Shown here piece by piece: positions 24,501-33,556 of a stretch of DNA of 64,000 bases (position 1 is its first letter; the number at the start of each line of letters is the position of its first letter). The stretch lies in NCBI RefSeq assembly GCF_017876115.1, contig NZ_JAGINO010000008.1, positions 151,714 to 215,713 of the forward strand, given 5' to 3'. Source of the stretch: Azospirillum picis. Its GTDB lineage: Bacteria; Pseudomonadota; Alphaproteobacteria; Azospirillales; Azospirillaceae. The notes under the pieces are model-generated. The model worked only from the letters and a program-made list of their open reading frames with translations, made no database searches and was not told the origin of the DNA. The position numbers and the translations under genes are program-made.

Positions 24501-26378
24501 TTACTGACCCGTCCGGCGCGGGCTGCCGGCGAGCTTGGCGTCCTTGTCCGCATCGACCCACCAGGTGTCGGAGAAGCCCAGCCCGTATTTTGGAGCAACG
24601 GCGGGATGGGAGAAACGGTTCCAATAGGCCACCCGGTAGACGGTGTCGTGCCAGTGCGGGATGACGTACCAGTTCCACAGCAGCACGCGGTCGAGCGCGC
24701 GGGTGGCGGCGATCAGCGAGTCGCGGTCGGGCGCGGCGATCAGCGCCTCCACCAGCTTGTCGACCACCGGGTTCTTGATGCCGATGCTGTTGCGGCTGCC
24801 CGGCAGGTCGGCACGCGAGGATTCCCAGTAGTCGCGCTGCTCGTTGCCGGGCGACAACGACTGCGGGAAGCGCTCGATGATCATATCGTAATCGAAATTG
24901 TCGGTCCGGTTCTGGTACTGCGCGCTGTCGACCACGCGGATCTGCGCCTGGATGCCGGCGCGTTCCAGGTTGCGGACGAAGGGCTGGACGATGCGCTCCA
25001 TGTCGGCCTGGACCAGCAGGATCTCGAAGCGGAAGGGCTGGCCCTGGCCGTTGACCAGCTTGCCATCCTTCAGGTCCCAGCCGGCCTCCTTCAGCAGGCC
25101 GAGCGCCGTGCGCAGGTTGGCGCGGATGTTGCCGCTGCCGTCGGTCTTGGGCGGCTCGTAGGGCTTGGTGAAGACCTCGTCGGGGATCTGGCCGCGGAAG
25201 GGCTCCAGCAGCTTCAGTTCGGCGGGCGAGGGCAGGCCGGTGGAGGCCAGCTCGGTGTTGGCGAAGTAGCTCTTGGTGCGCTGGTAGAGACCGTAGGACA
25301 GGTTCGCCCGCGTCCATTCATAGTCGAACAGGTTGTTCAGTGCCTCGCGCACCCGGAGATCAGCGAAGATCGGCCGGCGGATGTTGAAGACGAAGGCCTG
25401 CATGCCCTGCGGGTCCTGGTGCTTCAGCTCCTCCTTGACGATCTGGCCGCTCTGCACCGCCGGGACGTTGTAGCCGGTGGTCCAGTTCTTCGAGGAGTTC
25501 TCCTGCCGGAAATCATAGGCGCCGGCCTTGAACGCCTCGAACGCGACGTCGAGGTCGCGGTAGTAGTCGTAGCGGATGCGGTCGAAATTGTAGCGGCCGC
25601 GGTTGATCGGCAGATCCTTGGCCCACCAGTCCTTCACGCGCTCGTAGGTGATGGAGCGGCCGGGCTGCACGTCGACCACCTTGTAGGGGCCGCTGCCGAC
25701 CATCGGCTCCAGCGTGGTGGCGGCGAAGTCGCGGCCGGCGAAGGCATGCTGCGGCAACACCGGGAGCTGGCCCATGATCACCGGCAGCTCGGGATTGTTG
25801 CCGTTCCGGAACGAGAACTTGATGGTGCGCTCCCCGGTCTTCTCCGCCTTCACCACGTCGGCGTAGTAGGTACGGTAGAGTGGATGCCCCTTCTCCTTCA
25901 GCGTCTCGAAGCTCCAGATCACGTCGTCGACGGTGACCGGCTTGCCGTCGTGGAAGCGCGCCTGGGGCCGCAGGGTGAAGGACACCCAACTGCGGTCGTC
26001 GGCGACCTGGATGCTTTCGGCCAGCAGGCCGTACTCGGTGATCGCCTCGTCGCCGTTGCTGGTGGTCAGCGTCTCGAACGCCAGCCCGGACCCGGCCGCC
26101 GCCTGTCCGCGCAGGATGAAGGGGTTGAGGTTGTCATAGCCGCCGAAGGCCATGAGCTTGACCTCGCCCCCCTTCGGCGCCTCGGGGTTCACATAGTCGA
26201 GATGCTGGAAGTCGGGGCCGTATTTCGGCGTGCCGTGAAGGGCGATGGCATGGGAGCCGCCGCCCTCCTGCGCCGCCAGCGGCGTGGCCAGCAGAAGCAG
26301 GCCGGCCACCGCCGGGATCAGGGCCGCCATCAGGCCGGCGGTCCGGCGTCCGTCTTGCCTCCGCATCCGACTGGTCAT
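24501..26378 (-). CDS. yejA: Peptide-binding protein of the ABC transporter (YejA-like), first copy
   Basis: 625 residues. A basic start and a hydrophobic core (about residues 13-37, ending LAAQ) form a signal peptide. The rest is a family 5 extracellular solute-binding protein: HGTPKYGPDFQHLDYVNPEAPKGGEVKLM, SWVSFTLRPQARFHDGKPVTVDDVIWSFE, and the VVDVQPGRSITYERVKDWWAKDLP segment. It captures oligopeptides in the periplasm for YejBE. The start at 26378 (MTSRMRRQ) was chosen because it directly precedes the signal peptide; the frame is open upstream without it. It lies 71 bases after a paralogue. Confidence 0.93.
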   Translation of the reverse strand: MTSRMRRQDGRRTAGLMAALIPAVAGLLLLATPLAAQEGGGSHAIALHGTPKYGPDFQHLDYVNPEAPKGGEVKLMAFGGYDNLNPFILRGQAAAGSGLAFETLTTSNGDEAITEYGLLAESIQVADDRSWVSFTLRPQARFHDGKPVTVDDVIWSFETLKEKGHPLYRTYYADVVKAEKTGERTIKFSFRNGNNPELPVIMGQLPVLPQHAFAGRDFAATTLEPMVGSGPYKVVDVQPGRSITYERVKDWWAKDLPINRGRYNFDRIRYDYYRDLDVAFEAFKAGAYDFRQENSSKNWTTGYNVPAVQSGQIVKEELKHQDPQGMQAFVFNIRRPIFADLRVREALNNLFDYEWTRANLSYGLYQRTKSYFANTELASTGLPSPAELKLLEPFRGQIPDEVFTKPYEPPKTDGSGNIRANLRTALGLLKEAGWDLKDGKLVNGQGQPFRFEILLVQADMERIVQPFVRNLERAGIQAQIRVVDSAQYQNRTDNFDYDMIIERFPQSLSPGNEQRDYWESSRADLPGSRNSIGIKNPVVDKLVEALIAAPDRDSLIAATRALDRVLLWNWYVIPHWHDTVYRVAYWNRFSHPAVAPKYGLGFSDTWWVDADKDAKLAGSPRRTGQ

Positions 26379-26449
26379 TCCCGGTTCATCCCTTGCCGTT
26401 CGTTCATTCTGGTTCGGTCTGCCGGAGGTAGCCCGGCATCGGGGCGCGA

Positions 26450-28312
26450 TCAAGGCTGCGCGCCCGCCTTCTTCGCCGCGTCCACCCACCAGGTGGCCGG
26501 GAAGTTGGTGCTGCGGTAGTCCTGGTCGTATTTCGGCCAGACCGCGGGGTGGGCCAGCCAGGCCCGGTGGGCGATCCAGTTCTCCGGATTGTACCAGTGC
26601 GGCACCATGTAGAAGCCCCACAGCAGCACCCGGTCGAGCGCGCGGGTCGCCGCCTCCACCGCGGGAAGGTCCTTCGCCGCCAGCGCCTTGTCGATCAGCG
26701 CGTCGGCCACCGGGTCATGGATGCCGGAATAGTTCGACGATCCCTTGATGCCGGCGGCGGCGGAGCCGAAATAGCCGCGCAGCTCGGTGCCCGGCGGCGT
26801 GAAGAAGTTCATGTTGACGATGATCGCGTCGAAGTCGAACTCGTCGGTGCGGGCCTGGAACTGCGCGGTGTCGACGATGCGCAGGGTGGCGTCGATGCCG
26901 ACCCGGCGCAGCGTCTCGACATAGGGCTGGATGACGCGGGTCAGGGCGCCGGTGCCGTCGAGGAACTCGATCGCCATCCCCTCGCCGGTCTTCACGTTGG
27001 TCAGCCTGCCGTTGCGGACCTCCCAGCCGGCCTCCTTGAACAGGCGCGTCGCCTCGCGCACCTGGGCCCGGTTGTTGCCGCTGCCGTCGCCGGCGGGCAG
27101 GGTGAAGGGCTGGGTCAGCACGCGCTCGGCCAGGCGGTCGCGGTAGGGCTCCAGCAGCGCCAGCTCGTCCGGGCCGGGCTTCCCCGCCGCACCGAACTCG
27201 GAGTTGGGGAAGTTGCTGAGCGTCCGCTTGTACTGGCCGTACAGGATGTTCTTCTGGATCCAGTCGAAGTCGAACAGCAGCGCCAGCGCCTCGCGGACGC
27301 GGACGTCGGCGAACTTGTCGCGCCGGGTGTTGAGGCGGAAGCCCTGGGCGCCCAGCGGCAGCTCGCTCGGCACCGCCAGCTTGAGCACGCGTCCGTCCCT
27401 GGCCGCGGGGAAATCATAGCCGGTGGTCCAGCGCTGCGCCCGGTACTCGCCGCGGAAATCATAGGCGCCGGCCTTGAAGGCCTCGAACATCACGTCGTCG
27501 TCGCGGTAGAAGTCGTCCTTCACCGTGTCGAAATTGTAGAAGCCGCGGGCGGTCGGCAGATCCTTGGCCCACCAGTCCTTCACCCGCTCGTAGGTGATGG
27601 AGCGGCCGGGATCGACCGCCGCGATCCGGTAGGGGCCGCTGCCCAGCGGCGCCTCCAGCGTGGTCTTGGAGATGTCGCGGCCCTGGGCGGTCCACCAATG
27701 CCTTGGCTGGGGCGCCAGGGTGACGGCGAAGTCGATGATCGGCTTGATCTCGCCGGCGCCGTTCAGGGTGATCCTGACCCGGCGCTCGTCGAGTGCCTCG
27801 ACCTTGGCGATGCGGTCGAGGAAGGACTTGATGAAGGGGGCGCCGTGGGCCTGGATCGCGTCCCAGGTGAAGACCACGTCCGCGGCGGTGACCGGCACGC
27901 CGTCGTGCCAGCGGGCACCCTGGCGCAGCGTGAAGACCGCCCAGCCGTAATCGTCGGCCACCTCGACGCTCTCGGCGAGATGGGCGTAGGCGGCATCCAG
28001 TTCCCAGCCCGAGCCGACCATCAGCGTGTCGGAGATCAGCCCCAGCGTGCGCGGCCGCACGCCGCGCAGGATCAGCGTGTTCAGGCTGTCATAGGTGCCG
28101 GGCTGCGATTCGGCCAGCGTCACCGTCCCGCCCTTGGGGGCGTCCGGGTTGACGTGGGGGAAGTGGGTGAAGCCCGGCTTGAACTCCGGCTCGCCGAACT
28201 GCTTCAGGGCGGTGACCGTCACGCTGGCGAAGGCCGGTCCGGTGACCGTCACGATGGTCGGGGGAGCGGCAAGCGTCAGCAGCGTGGCGGCAACGGCGAG
28301 AAGGCGGCGCAT
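26450..28312 (-). CDS. Peptide-binding protein of the ABC transporter (YejA-like), second copy
   Basis: 620 residues, a paralogue of the next gene with the same landmarks: signal peptide (residues 1-29), HFPHVNPDAPKGGTVTLAESQPGTYDSLNT, ARWHDGVPVTAADVVFTWDAIQ, and an almost identical PGRSITYERVKDWWAKDLP. Overall similarity is clear but far from identity, so the duplication is old and the two may differ in peptide specificity. It is the outermost of the transporter genes and lies 70 bases downstream of the gene at 28383. Confidence 0.92.
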   Translation of the reverse strand: MRRLLAVAATLLTLAAPPTIVTVTGPAFASVTVTALKQFGEPEFKPGFTHFPHVNPDAPKGGTVTLAESQPGTYDSLNTLILRGVRPRTLGLISDTLMVGSGWELDAAYAHLAESVEVADDYGWAVFTLRQGARWHDGVPVTAADVVFTWDAIQAHGAPFIKSFLDRIAKVEALDERRVRITLNGAGEIKPIIDFAVTLAPQPRHWWTAQGRDISKTTLEAPLGSGPYRIAAVDPGRSITYERVKDWWAKDLPTARGFYNFDTVKDDFYRDDDVMFEAFKAGAYDFRGEYRAQRWTTGYDFPAARDGRVLKLAVPSELPLGAQGFRLNTRRDKFADVRVREALALLFDFDWIQKNILYGQYKRTLSNFPNSEFGAAGKPGPDELALLEPYRDRLAERVLTQPFTLPAGDGSGNNRAQVREATRLFKEAGWEVRNGRLTNVKTGEGMAIEFLDGTGALTRVIQPYVETLRRVGIDATLRIVDTAQFQARTDEFDFDAIIVNMNFFTPPGTELRGYFGSAAAGIKGSSNYSGIHDPVADALIDKALAAKDLPAVEAATRALDRVLLWGFYMVPHWYNPENWIAHRAWLAHPAVWPKYDQDYRSTNFPATWWVDAAKKAGAQP

Positions 28313-28382
28313 CGGCGGTCCTGCGTCGGAGAAGGCTTTCGTTAGATTGCCACAGCCGCGCCGTGGTCAAGCCGGAAACCCC

Positions 28383-28916
28383 TCATTCCGTGAAGTTTCC
28401 GGCACTTCCGGCCTTTTGCGCCCGCCAGTGCTCGGCCATGCGGTCCATGAGCTGGCGGTAGCGGCGGTCGCTCCGCATCAGCCTGCGCACCGCCTTGCCG
28501 TGGCGCGGGTCGGCCAGCATCCAGGCCTCCGCCGCCGCCTGGTGTTCGGGATGGATCGACAGCAGGTAGATCGCCGCCTGCTCCGGCGAGGACAGCTCGG
28601 TCTCCCCCAGCCCTTCCAGGATGGCGCCGACATAGAGCGGCAGCACCTTGCGGAAATCCTCCGGGCCGCCCGCCTGGTCGGAGTCGTCCACCGGGGCGCC
28701 GCTCCCGGAGGCGCCCCCGGCCATCATCGCCTGGCGCTCGGCCGCCGGCAGCGCGAAGAAGGCGTCCAGCCCCAGCAGCAGGTCGCAGATGGTCTTCTTG
28801 CGCACCATCCAGTTCGACCCGCCGGCCACCCGCGCCGCCAGCCCCTCCAGGAAGGGCCGCAGGCGCTCCGGCGAGGTTTCGAAGACGGAGCGGGCGGGCG
28901 GGGAAACGGCGGTCAT
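28383..28916 (-). CDS. Hypothetical cytoplasmic protein
   Basis: 177 residues, mostly helical, no membrane segment, no family recognised. Visible features are a helix-rich N-terminus (SPERLRPFLEGLAARVAGGSNWMVRKKTICDLLLGLDAFFALP), a Gly/Asp-rich loop around 69-85, and a basic C-terminal helix (RHGKAVRRLMRSDRRYRQLMDRMAEHWR). Start at 28916 is chosen because the next gene upstream ends at 28967 and the N-terminus looks natural. It is between the hisN-like gene and the yejA-like genes, all on one strand, and may be part of that transcript. Confidence 0.6.
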   Translation of the reverse strand: MTAVSPPARSVFETSPERLRPFLEGLAARVAGGSNWMVRKKTICDLLLGLDAFFALPAAERQAMMAGGASGSGAPVDDSDQAGGPEDFRKVLPLYVGAILEGLGETELSSPEQAAIYLLSIHPEHQAAAEAWMLADPRHGKAVRRLMRSDRRYRQLMDRMAEHWRAQKAGSAGNFTE

Positions 28917-28966
28917 TTCGGCTTCCGGTTGAAACGGGTGCGAACGAGACGGATGACGAGGCGGGA

Positions 28967-29749
28967 TCAGCCGGCCAGCACGGCCATGGCTTCCGCGTGG
29001 GTGCGCGGATCGCCGGCGGCGATCACCCGGCCCGACGAGCTGGCGTCGAGCGGCTTGCCCTCCCAGTCGGTCATCAGCCCGCCGGCCCCGGTCACCACCG
29101 GCACCAGGGCGGCGAAGTCGTAGAGCTTCAGCCCCGATTCGACGACGAGGTCGTAATAGCCCGAGGCCAGCAGCCCGTAGGTGTAGCAGTCGCCGCCATA
29201 GGCCGAGGTCTTCACCTGACCGGCCAGCCGGCGGTAGGCGTCGTAGTCGCCGCCGGGGAACAGGTCGGGGGAGGTGGTGCCGAACATCGCCGCCCCCAGC
29301 CCGCCCGGACAGGGGCGCACGCGCACCGGCTGGCCGTTGTGGGTGGTCGGCCGGCCCTCGACGCCGACCCAGCGGTCGCCGACGATCGGCTGGTCGATGA
29401 TGCCCAGCACCGGGCGGCCGTGGTGCAGCAGCGCGATCAGCGTGCCGAAGATCGGCCGGCCGGCGATGAAGGATTTGGTGCCGTCGATCGGGTCGATCAC
29501 CCACACCCATTCGGCATCCAGGTTCTTGGTGCCGTGCTCCTCGCCGTAGATGCCGTCGTCGGGGCGCCGGCTCTCGATCAGCGTGCGGATCATGTGCTCG
29601 GCCTCGCGGTCGGCGACGGTGACCGGCGAGTGGTCGGCCTTGTCGTCGATGGCCACGGGGGTGCGGAAATAACGCCGGACGACGCTGGCCCCGGAGTCGG
29701 CCAACCGCTGGGCGAGCGCCACCATCGGGGCGGGGCAGGGTTCGGTCAT
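28967..29749 (-). CDS. hisN: Inositol monophosphatase family protein, probably histidinol-phosphatase
   Basis: 260 residues. The metal-binding motifs of the family are present: GEEHG (about residue 69), DPIDGTKSFIAGRPIFGTLIAL (about 87-108), and a C-terminal GAGGLMTDWEGKPLD. In alphaproteobacteria this sequence type usually acts as the histidinol-phosphate phosphatase HisN of histidine synthesis, but inositol monophosphatase activity cannot be excluded. The ATG at 29749 follows a good AAGGAG site (29754-29759). No other his gene is nearby. Confidence 0.85.
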   Translation of the reverse strand: MTEPCPAPMVALAQRLADSGASVVRRYFRTPVAIDDKADHSPVTVADREAEHMIRTLIESRRPDDGIYGEEHGTKNLDAEWVWVIDPIDGTKSFIAGRPIFGTLIALLHHGRPVLGIIDQPIVGDRWVGVEGRPTTHNGQPVRVRPCPGGLGAAMFGTTSPDLFPGGDYDAYRRLAGQVKTSAYGGDCYTYGLLASGYYDLVVESGLKLYDFAALVPVVTGAGGLMTDWEGKPLDASSSGRVIAAGDPRTHAEAMAVLAG

Positions 29750-29898
29750 GGTCGCTCCTTGGTCATGGGGGCCGGTATGGCTGCCGCATCCTAACGGCGC
29801 AGGTCCCGCCCGGAAACCCGAAAGCACCCGGCCTGGACATCAGGCGGATGCGGCGGGACTTTCCGGCCGGCGCGGCTTGTGGCAGCCTTTGCTCCACC

Positions 29899-30816
29899 AT
29901 GATGAACCGACCCAACATCTATGCCGCCACCCCGCTCGACCGCGCGTCGCTCCGCCGCAAGGACGAGGACTGGCTGACGCAGGCCTGGCTGGCACCGTCG
30001 GCCCGCGTCCTTCCGGTCTGGCAGAGCCGGAACCTCGTCTCCGGGCCGCCGGAGGCGCCGCGTGCCGTCATGCTGGCCGGCGAGGGGCTGGAGGCGGTAC
30101 CGATCTTCCTCGGCCTGATGGACGGCACCCCGATCTTCGCCCTCGACCTGTCGATGGTCGAGGCGCCGGAGTCGCTGCCGGCGCTTCGGGAGCCGATGCA
30201 GGGCGGCGCCCGGTTCGAGGATCTGCGCAGCACCGGCCCGCAGATGCCGGAGGGCGAGGCGGCGCTGTGCGCCTACGCCCGCGGCATGGTCTGGTGGAAC
30301 GCCCGCCACCGCTTCTGCGGCGTCTGCGGCTCCCCCGCGGCGTCGGCCGAGGGCGGGCATGTGCGGATCTGCACCAACCCGGACTGCGCAACCCACCATT
30401 TCCCGCGCACCGACCCGGCGGTGATCATGCTGGTGCATGACGGCGGCGACCGGGTGGTGCTGGGCCGCCAGGCCCGCTTCGCCCCCGGCATGCATTCGGT
30501 GCTGGCCGGCTTCCTCGAACCGGGCGAGAGCCTGGAGGACACGGTGGCCCGCGAGGTGTTCGAGGAGGTCGGGCTGACCGTGACCGACATCCGCTACCGC
30601 TCGTCGCAGCCCTGGCCCTTCCCGTCCTCGCTGATGCTGGGCTTCACTGCGCGCGCCACCAGCTTCGACATCGACACCGGCAGCGACGAGCTGGAAAGCG
30701 CCGCCTGGTTCGACCGCGCCTTCCTGCGCGACCATGTCCCGGACGAGACCTTCCGCTTTCCCCGCTCCGACTCGATCGCCCACCGCCTGATCAGCGAGTG
30801 GCTCGACGAAGGGTGA
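29899..30816 (+). CDS. nudC: NAD(H) pyrophosphatase NudC
   Basis: 305 residues. A zinc ribbon is formed by Cys140, Cys143, Cys158 and Cys163. The Nudix box is residues 204-226 with the GxxxxxEx7REVxEEVG pattern. The NudC-specific SQPWPFPSSLM follows shortly after. The enzyme splits NADH or removes NAD caps from RNA. The start at 29899 gives a standard N-terminus (MMNRPNIYAATPLDR); a frame from 29848 lacks support. It is divergent from hisN and convergent with pheA, with only 22 bases between the stops. Confidence 0.95.
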   Translation: MMNRPNIYAATPLDRASLRRKDEDWLTQAWLAPSARVLPVWQSRNLVSGPPEAPRAVMLAGEGLEAVPIFLGLMDGTPIFALDLSMVEAPESLPALREPMQGGARFEDLRSTGPQMPEGEAALCAYARGMVWWNARHRFCGVCGSPAASAEGGHVRICTNPDCATHHFPRTDPAVIMLVHDGGDRVVLGRQARFAPGMHSVLAGFLEPGESLEDTVAREVFEEVGLTVTDIRYRSSQPWPFPSSLMLGFTARATSFDIDTGSDELESAAWFDRAFLRDHVPDETFRFPRSDSIAHRLISEWLDEG

Positions 30817-30838
30817 GCCGTCCCCGGCGCAGCCGGCG

Positions 30839-31705
30839 TCAGTCCTCGCCCACCCGCTGGCTTTCCTGGTAGCGGAAGGGGTTGGCGGGATAGACGCCGA
30901 GGATCTTCACCTCGTGGGCGAAGAAGTCCAGCTCCTCCAGGGCGAGGCGCAGGGGGCGCTCGTCGGGGTGGCCCTCGACGTCGGCATAGAACTGGGTCTG
31001 GGTGAAGCGGCCGCCGACCATGTAGCTTTCCAGCTTGGTCATGTTGACGCCGTTGGTGGCGAAGCCGCCCAGCGCCTTGTAGAGCGCCGCCGGCACGCTG
31101 CGGACGCGGAACACGAAGGTCGTGATGGTCTTGCAGGACCCCAGCGCCGGCAGCTTCGGCTCGCGCGCCAGGATCAGGAAGCGGGTCGTGTTGTGCTCGG
31201 CGTCCTCGATGCCGCTCTTCAGGGTGTCGAGTCCGTAGATCTCGGCGGCCAGGGAGGAGGCGATGGCGGCGTGCTGCGGGTCGTTCAGCGCCGCGATCTC
31301 CTTCGCGGCCCCGGCGGTGTCGGCATGGTTGATCGTCTGCAGGCCCAGGCCGCGGATCGCGGTCTGGCACTGGGACAGCGCCTGGATGTGGCTGCGCACC
31401 GTCTTCAGCCCCTCCAGCGTGGCGCCCCGCGGCGCCAGGAGCTGGTGGTTCACCCGCTGGAAATGCTCGCCGATGATGTGCAGCCGGCCTTCCGGCAGCA
31501 GATAGTGGTTGTCGGCGACCCGGCCGGCGATGGAGTTCTCCACCGGGATCATCGCCAGCGACGCCCGCCCGTCGCGCACGGCGGCGAAGGCGTCCTCGAA
31601 GGTCGCGCAGGGCATCGTCGTCATGGTCGGCCGGGCGTTGCGGCAGGCCAGGTCGGAATAGGCGCCGGGGAAACCCTGGAAGGCGATGATGTTGGCGGTG
31701 GCCAT
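30839..31705 (-). CDS. pheA: Prephenate dehydratase
   Basis: 288 residues: a prephenate dehydratase domain followed by an ACT regulatory domain, without chorismate mutase. Markers are AFQGFPGAYSDLACR, MIPVENSIAGRV, the catalytic NTTRFLIL, and in the ACT domain KLESYMVGGRFTQTQFYADVEGH. It converts prephenate to phenylpyruvate in phenylalanine synthesis, and the ACT domain gives feedback control. The start at 31705 (MATANIIAFQG) is standard. The gene follows kdsB on the same strand after a 97-base gap that is largely tandem repeat, an order seen in many alphaproteobacteria. Confidence 0.95.
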   Translation of the reverse strand: MATANIIAFQGFPGAYSDLACRNARPTMTTMPCATFEDAFAAVRDGRASLAMIPVENSIAGRVADNHYLLPEGRLHIIGEHFQRVNHQLLAPRGATLEGLKTVRSHIQALSQCQTAIRGLGLQTINHADTAGAAKEIAALNDPQHAAIASSLAAEIYGLDTLKSGIEDAEHNTTRFLILAREPKLPALGSCKTITTFVFRVRSVPAALYKALGGFATNGVNMTKLESYMVGGRFTQTQFYADVEGHPDERPLRLALEELDFFAHEVKILGVYPANPFRYQESQRVGED

Positions 31706-31749
31706 TGACGGGGATCCTTCGGCGACTGGGCGAAGCGGAAGCTGCGGTC

Positions 31750-31822
31750 GGCCGGCCTTGGGGCCGGCGTGGTTGGCCGGCCTCGCGGCCGGCGTGGTGC
31801 GGTCAGCCGGCCTTGCCGGCGA
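31750..31822. repeat. 25-bp GC-rich tandem repeat at the 3' end of kdsB
   Basis: Two 25-base copies (31750-31774 and 31775-31799, three mismatches) are followed by a degenerate third that contains the kdsB stop codon and its last codons. Each unit is itself partly palindromic (GGCCGGCC...GGCCGGC). It fills most of the kdsB-pheA gap and may affect read-through. Confidence 0.7.
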
Positions 31823-32567
31823 GCAGGGCGCGGGCGCGCTCCAGGTCGGCCGGAGTATCGACACCCAGCGGAACCGCGTCAACGACCGCCGCGTCGATTC
31901 GCATGCCGTTGGCCAGCGCGCGGAGCTGCTCCAGCTTCTCGCGCTGCTCCAGCACCGCGGGCGGCAGAGCCACGAAGCGCTCCAGCGCCGCCCGGCGGTA
32001 GGCGTACAGCCCGATGTGGTGGTAGAGCGGGCCGTCCCCGTGCGGGGCGGTGGTGCGGGTGAAGTAGAGCGCGCGGCCCCGGGCGGCGCCGGGCGGCAGT
32101 TCCAGCACCGCCTTGACCACGTTGGGGTCGGTCCGTTCCTCCTCCCGCGTGATCTCCACCACCAGGGTGGCGATGTCGACCGACGGGTCCTCCAGCGGGG
32201 CGAAGGCGGCGCGCACCGCCTCCGGCTCCACCGTCGGCAGGTCGCCCTGGACGTTGACCACGGCGTCGTGCCGGCCCTCGGGGTCGACCAGCCGCAGCGC
32301 CTCGAAGATGCGGTCGGAGCCCGACGGGTGGTCGGGGCGGGTCAGCACCGCGGTGCCGCCGGCCGCCTCCACCGCGCGGGCGATCTCCGGCTCGGCGCAG
32401 GCGACGACCACCGGGCCGATGGCCGCCTCCTGGGCGCGGCGCATCACATGGACGATCATCGGCGCCCCCAGGATGTCGGCCAGCGGCTTGCCCGGCAGGC
32501 GGGTGGAGGCCATCCGGGCCGGGATCACCACGATCGGGTTGGCGGGGCGGGCGGCGGCAGTCGTCAT
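31803..32567 (-). CDS. kdsB: 3-deoxy-manno-octulosonate cytidylyltransferase
   Basis: 254 residues, normal for KdsB. The N-terminal nucleotide-binding motif is [18 protein letters not shown], with [13 protein letters not shown] and [11 protein letters not shown] further on and [16 protein letters not shown] in the C-terminal half. It activates Kdo with CTP for lipopolysaccharide inner-core synthesis. The start at 32567 removes a non-conserved 23-residue extension. It is upstream of pheA and divergent from the cytochrome c gene. Confidence 0.95.
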   Translation of the reverse strand: MTTAAARPANPIVVIPARMASTRLPGKPLADILGAPMIVHVMRRAQEAAIGPVVVACAEPEIARAVEAAGGTAVLTRPDHPSGSDRIFEALRLVDPEGRHDAVVNVQGDLPTVEPEAVRAAFAPLEDPSVDIATLVVEITREEERTDPNVVKAVLELPPGAARGRALYFTRTTAPHGDGPLYHHIGLYAYRRAALERFVALPPAVLEQREKLEQLRALANGMRIDAAVVDAVPLGVDTPADLERARALLAGKAG

Positions 32568-32908
32568 GGCAAGGGCTCCGATGGGCCACGAGCGTGGCGT
32601 TTCGCGGGATTGCGGGGGTGAACCATGGGCGGCCACACGCCGTCAAGGGGGGCCGTCGCATGCTCCGCCCCTGGCCGCCGGCAGCCGGTGGAGCGCCCCG
32701 CCGCCGGGGCGGCCGGCCTGTTGCGGTGCAGCGTGCCTCGCAAGCAATTTAAGAGGCTGATGACTGCGGCAAATTTGTATGCGACCTTTTTTCGCGGTCC
32801 GGCGGGCTATGACCCGTCGGGACCGCAGGCTATGGTGGCCGCGGCGCCTGGAGCCGCGGGCGGGGGAAACGCCGAGTGCACTGAAATTAGGGAACAAGGG
32901 GCTCATCA
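32568..32908. other. Divergent promoter region between kdsB and the cytochrome c gene
   Basis: The 341 bases contain no supported gene. An AT-richer island at about 32740-32800 (AATTTAAG, AAATTTGTATG, a T run) probably holds the cytochrome c promoter. No operator consensus was recognised. Confidence 0.4.
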
Positions 32909-33448
32909 ATGAGCATGGAGTGGAACAAGATTTTCGGCGCCGTGCTGCTGGCCGGGCTGATCGCCATGTTGACGGGTTTCGCGGCCAAGGTGCTGGTCCA
33001 TTCGAAGCCGCTGGAAAAAAGCGTCTATGCCATCGCCGCACCCGAGGGGTCGGGAGCCCCGGCGGGCAAGGCGGCGGAGCCGACCGGCCCGGCACCGATC
33101 GCTCCCCTGCTCGCCGCCGCCGATCCGGCCGCCGGCCAGAAGGTCGCCAAGGCCTGCGCCGCCTGCCACAGCTTCGACAAGGGCGGCGCCGCCAAGGTCG
33201 GCCCTAACCTGTACGGCATCATCGGTGGGCCGAAGGGCCACATGCAGGGCTTCGCCTATTCCGACGCCTTGGTGAAGACCGGCGGGACCTGGACCTACGA
33301 CGAGCTGAACAAGTTCCTCTACAACCCGAAGGACTATGCGCCGGGCACCAAGATGACCTTCGCCGGCCTGAAGAAGGATGACGAGCGGGCGGCGGTCATC
33401 GCCTACCTGCGATCGCTGGCCGACAGCCCGCAGCCGCTGCCGCAATAA
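32909..33448 (+). CDS. Membrane-anchored class I cytochrome c (CycM-like)
   Basis: 179 residues. An uncleaved N-terminal membrane helix (about 8-30, IFGAVLLAGLIAMLTGFAAKVLV) is followed by an Ala/Pro/Gly-rich linker and a single cytochrome c domain: haem site CAACH, PNLYGIIGGPKGHMQGFAYSDAL, and the distal Met in GTKMTFAGLKK. This matches CycM/c552, which carries electrons from the bc1 complex to aa3-type oxidases. It is divergent from kdsB, as in other alphaproteobacteria, and is followed by a good terminator. Confidence 0.92.
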   Translation: MSMEWNKIFGAVLLAGLIAMLTGFAAKVLVHSKPLEKSVYAIAAPEGSGAPAGKAAEPTGPAPIAPLLAAADPAAGQKVAKACAACHSFDKGGAAKVGPNLYGIIGGPKGHMQGFAYSDALVKTGGTWTYDELNKFLYNPKDYAPGTKMTFAGLKKDDERAAVIAYLRSLADSPQPLPQ

Positions 33449-33482
33449 CGGTCCCGGCAACCTACCCGGACCGCGCATGCGG

Positions 33483-33514
33483 AAAGCCCCGCCTTCGCTG
33501 GAAGGCGGGGCTTT
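33483..33514. terminator. Bidirectional terminator after the cytochrome c gene
   Basis: A perfect 14-bp stem (33483-33496 with 33501-33514) with a GCTG loop, A run on one side and TTTT on the other. It lies between the convergent cytochrome c and Nudix genes and can serve both. Confidence 0.8.
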
Positions 33515-33556
33515 TCGTTGTGGGATGAGCGTTACGGTCGTTCCGGGGGCGGACGG

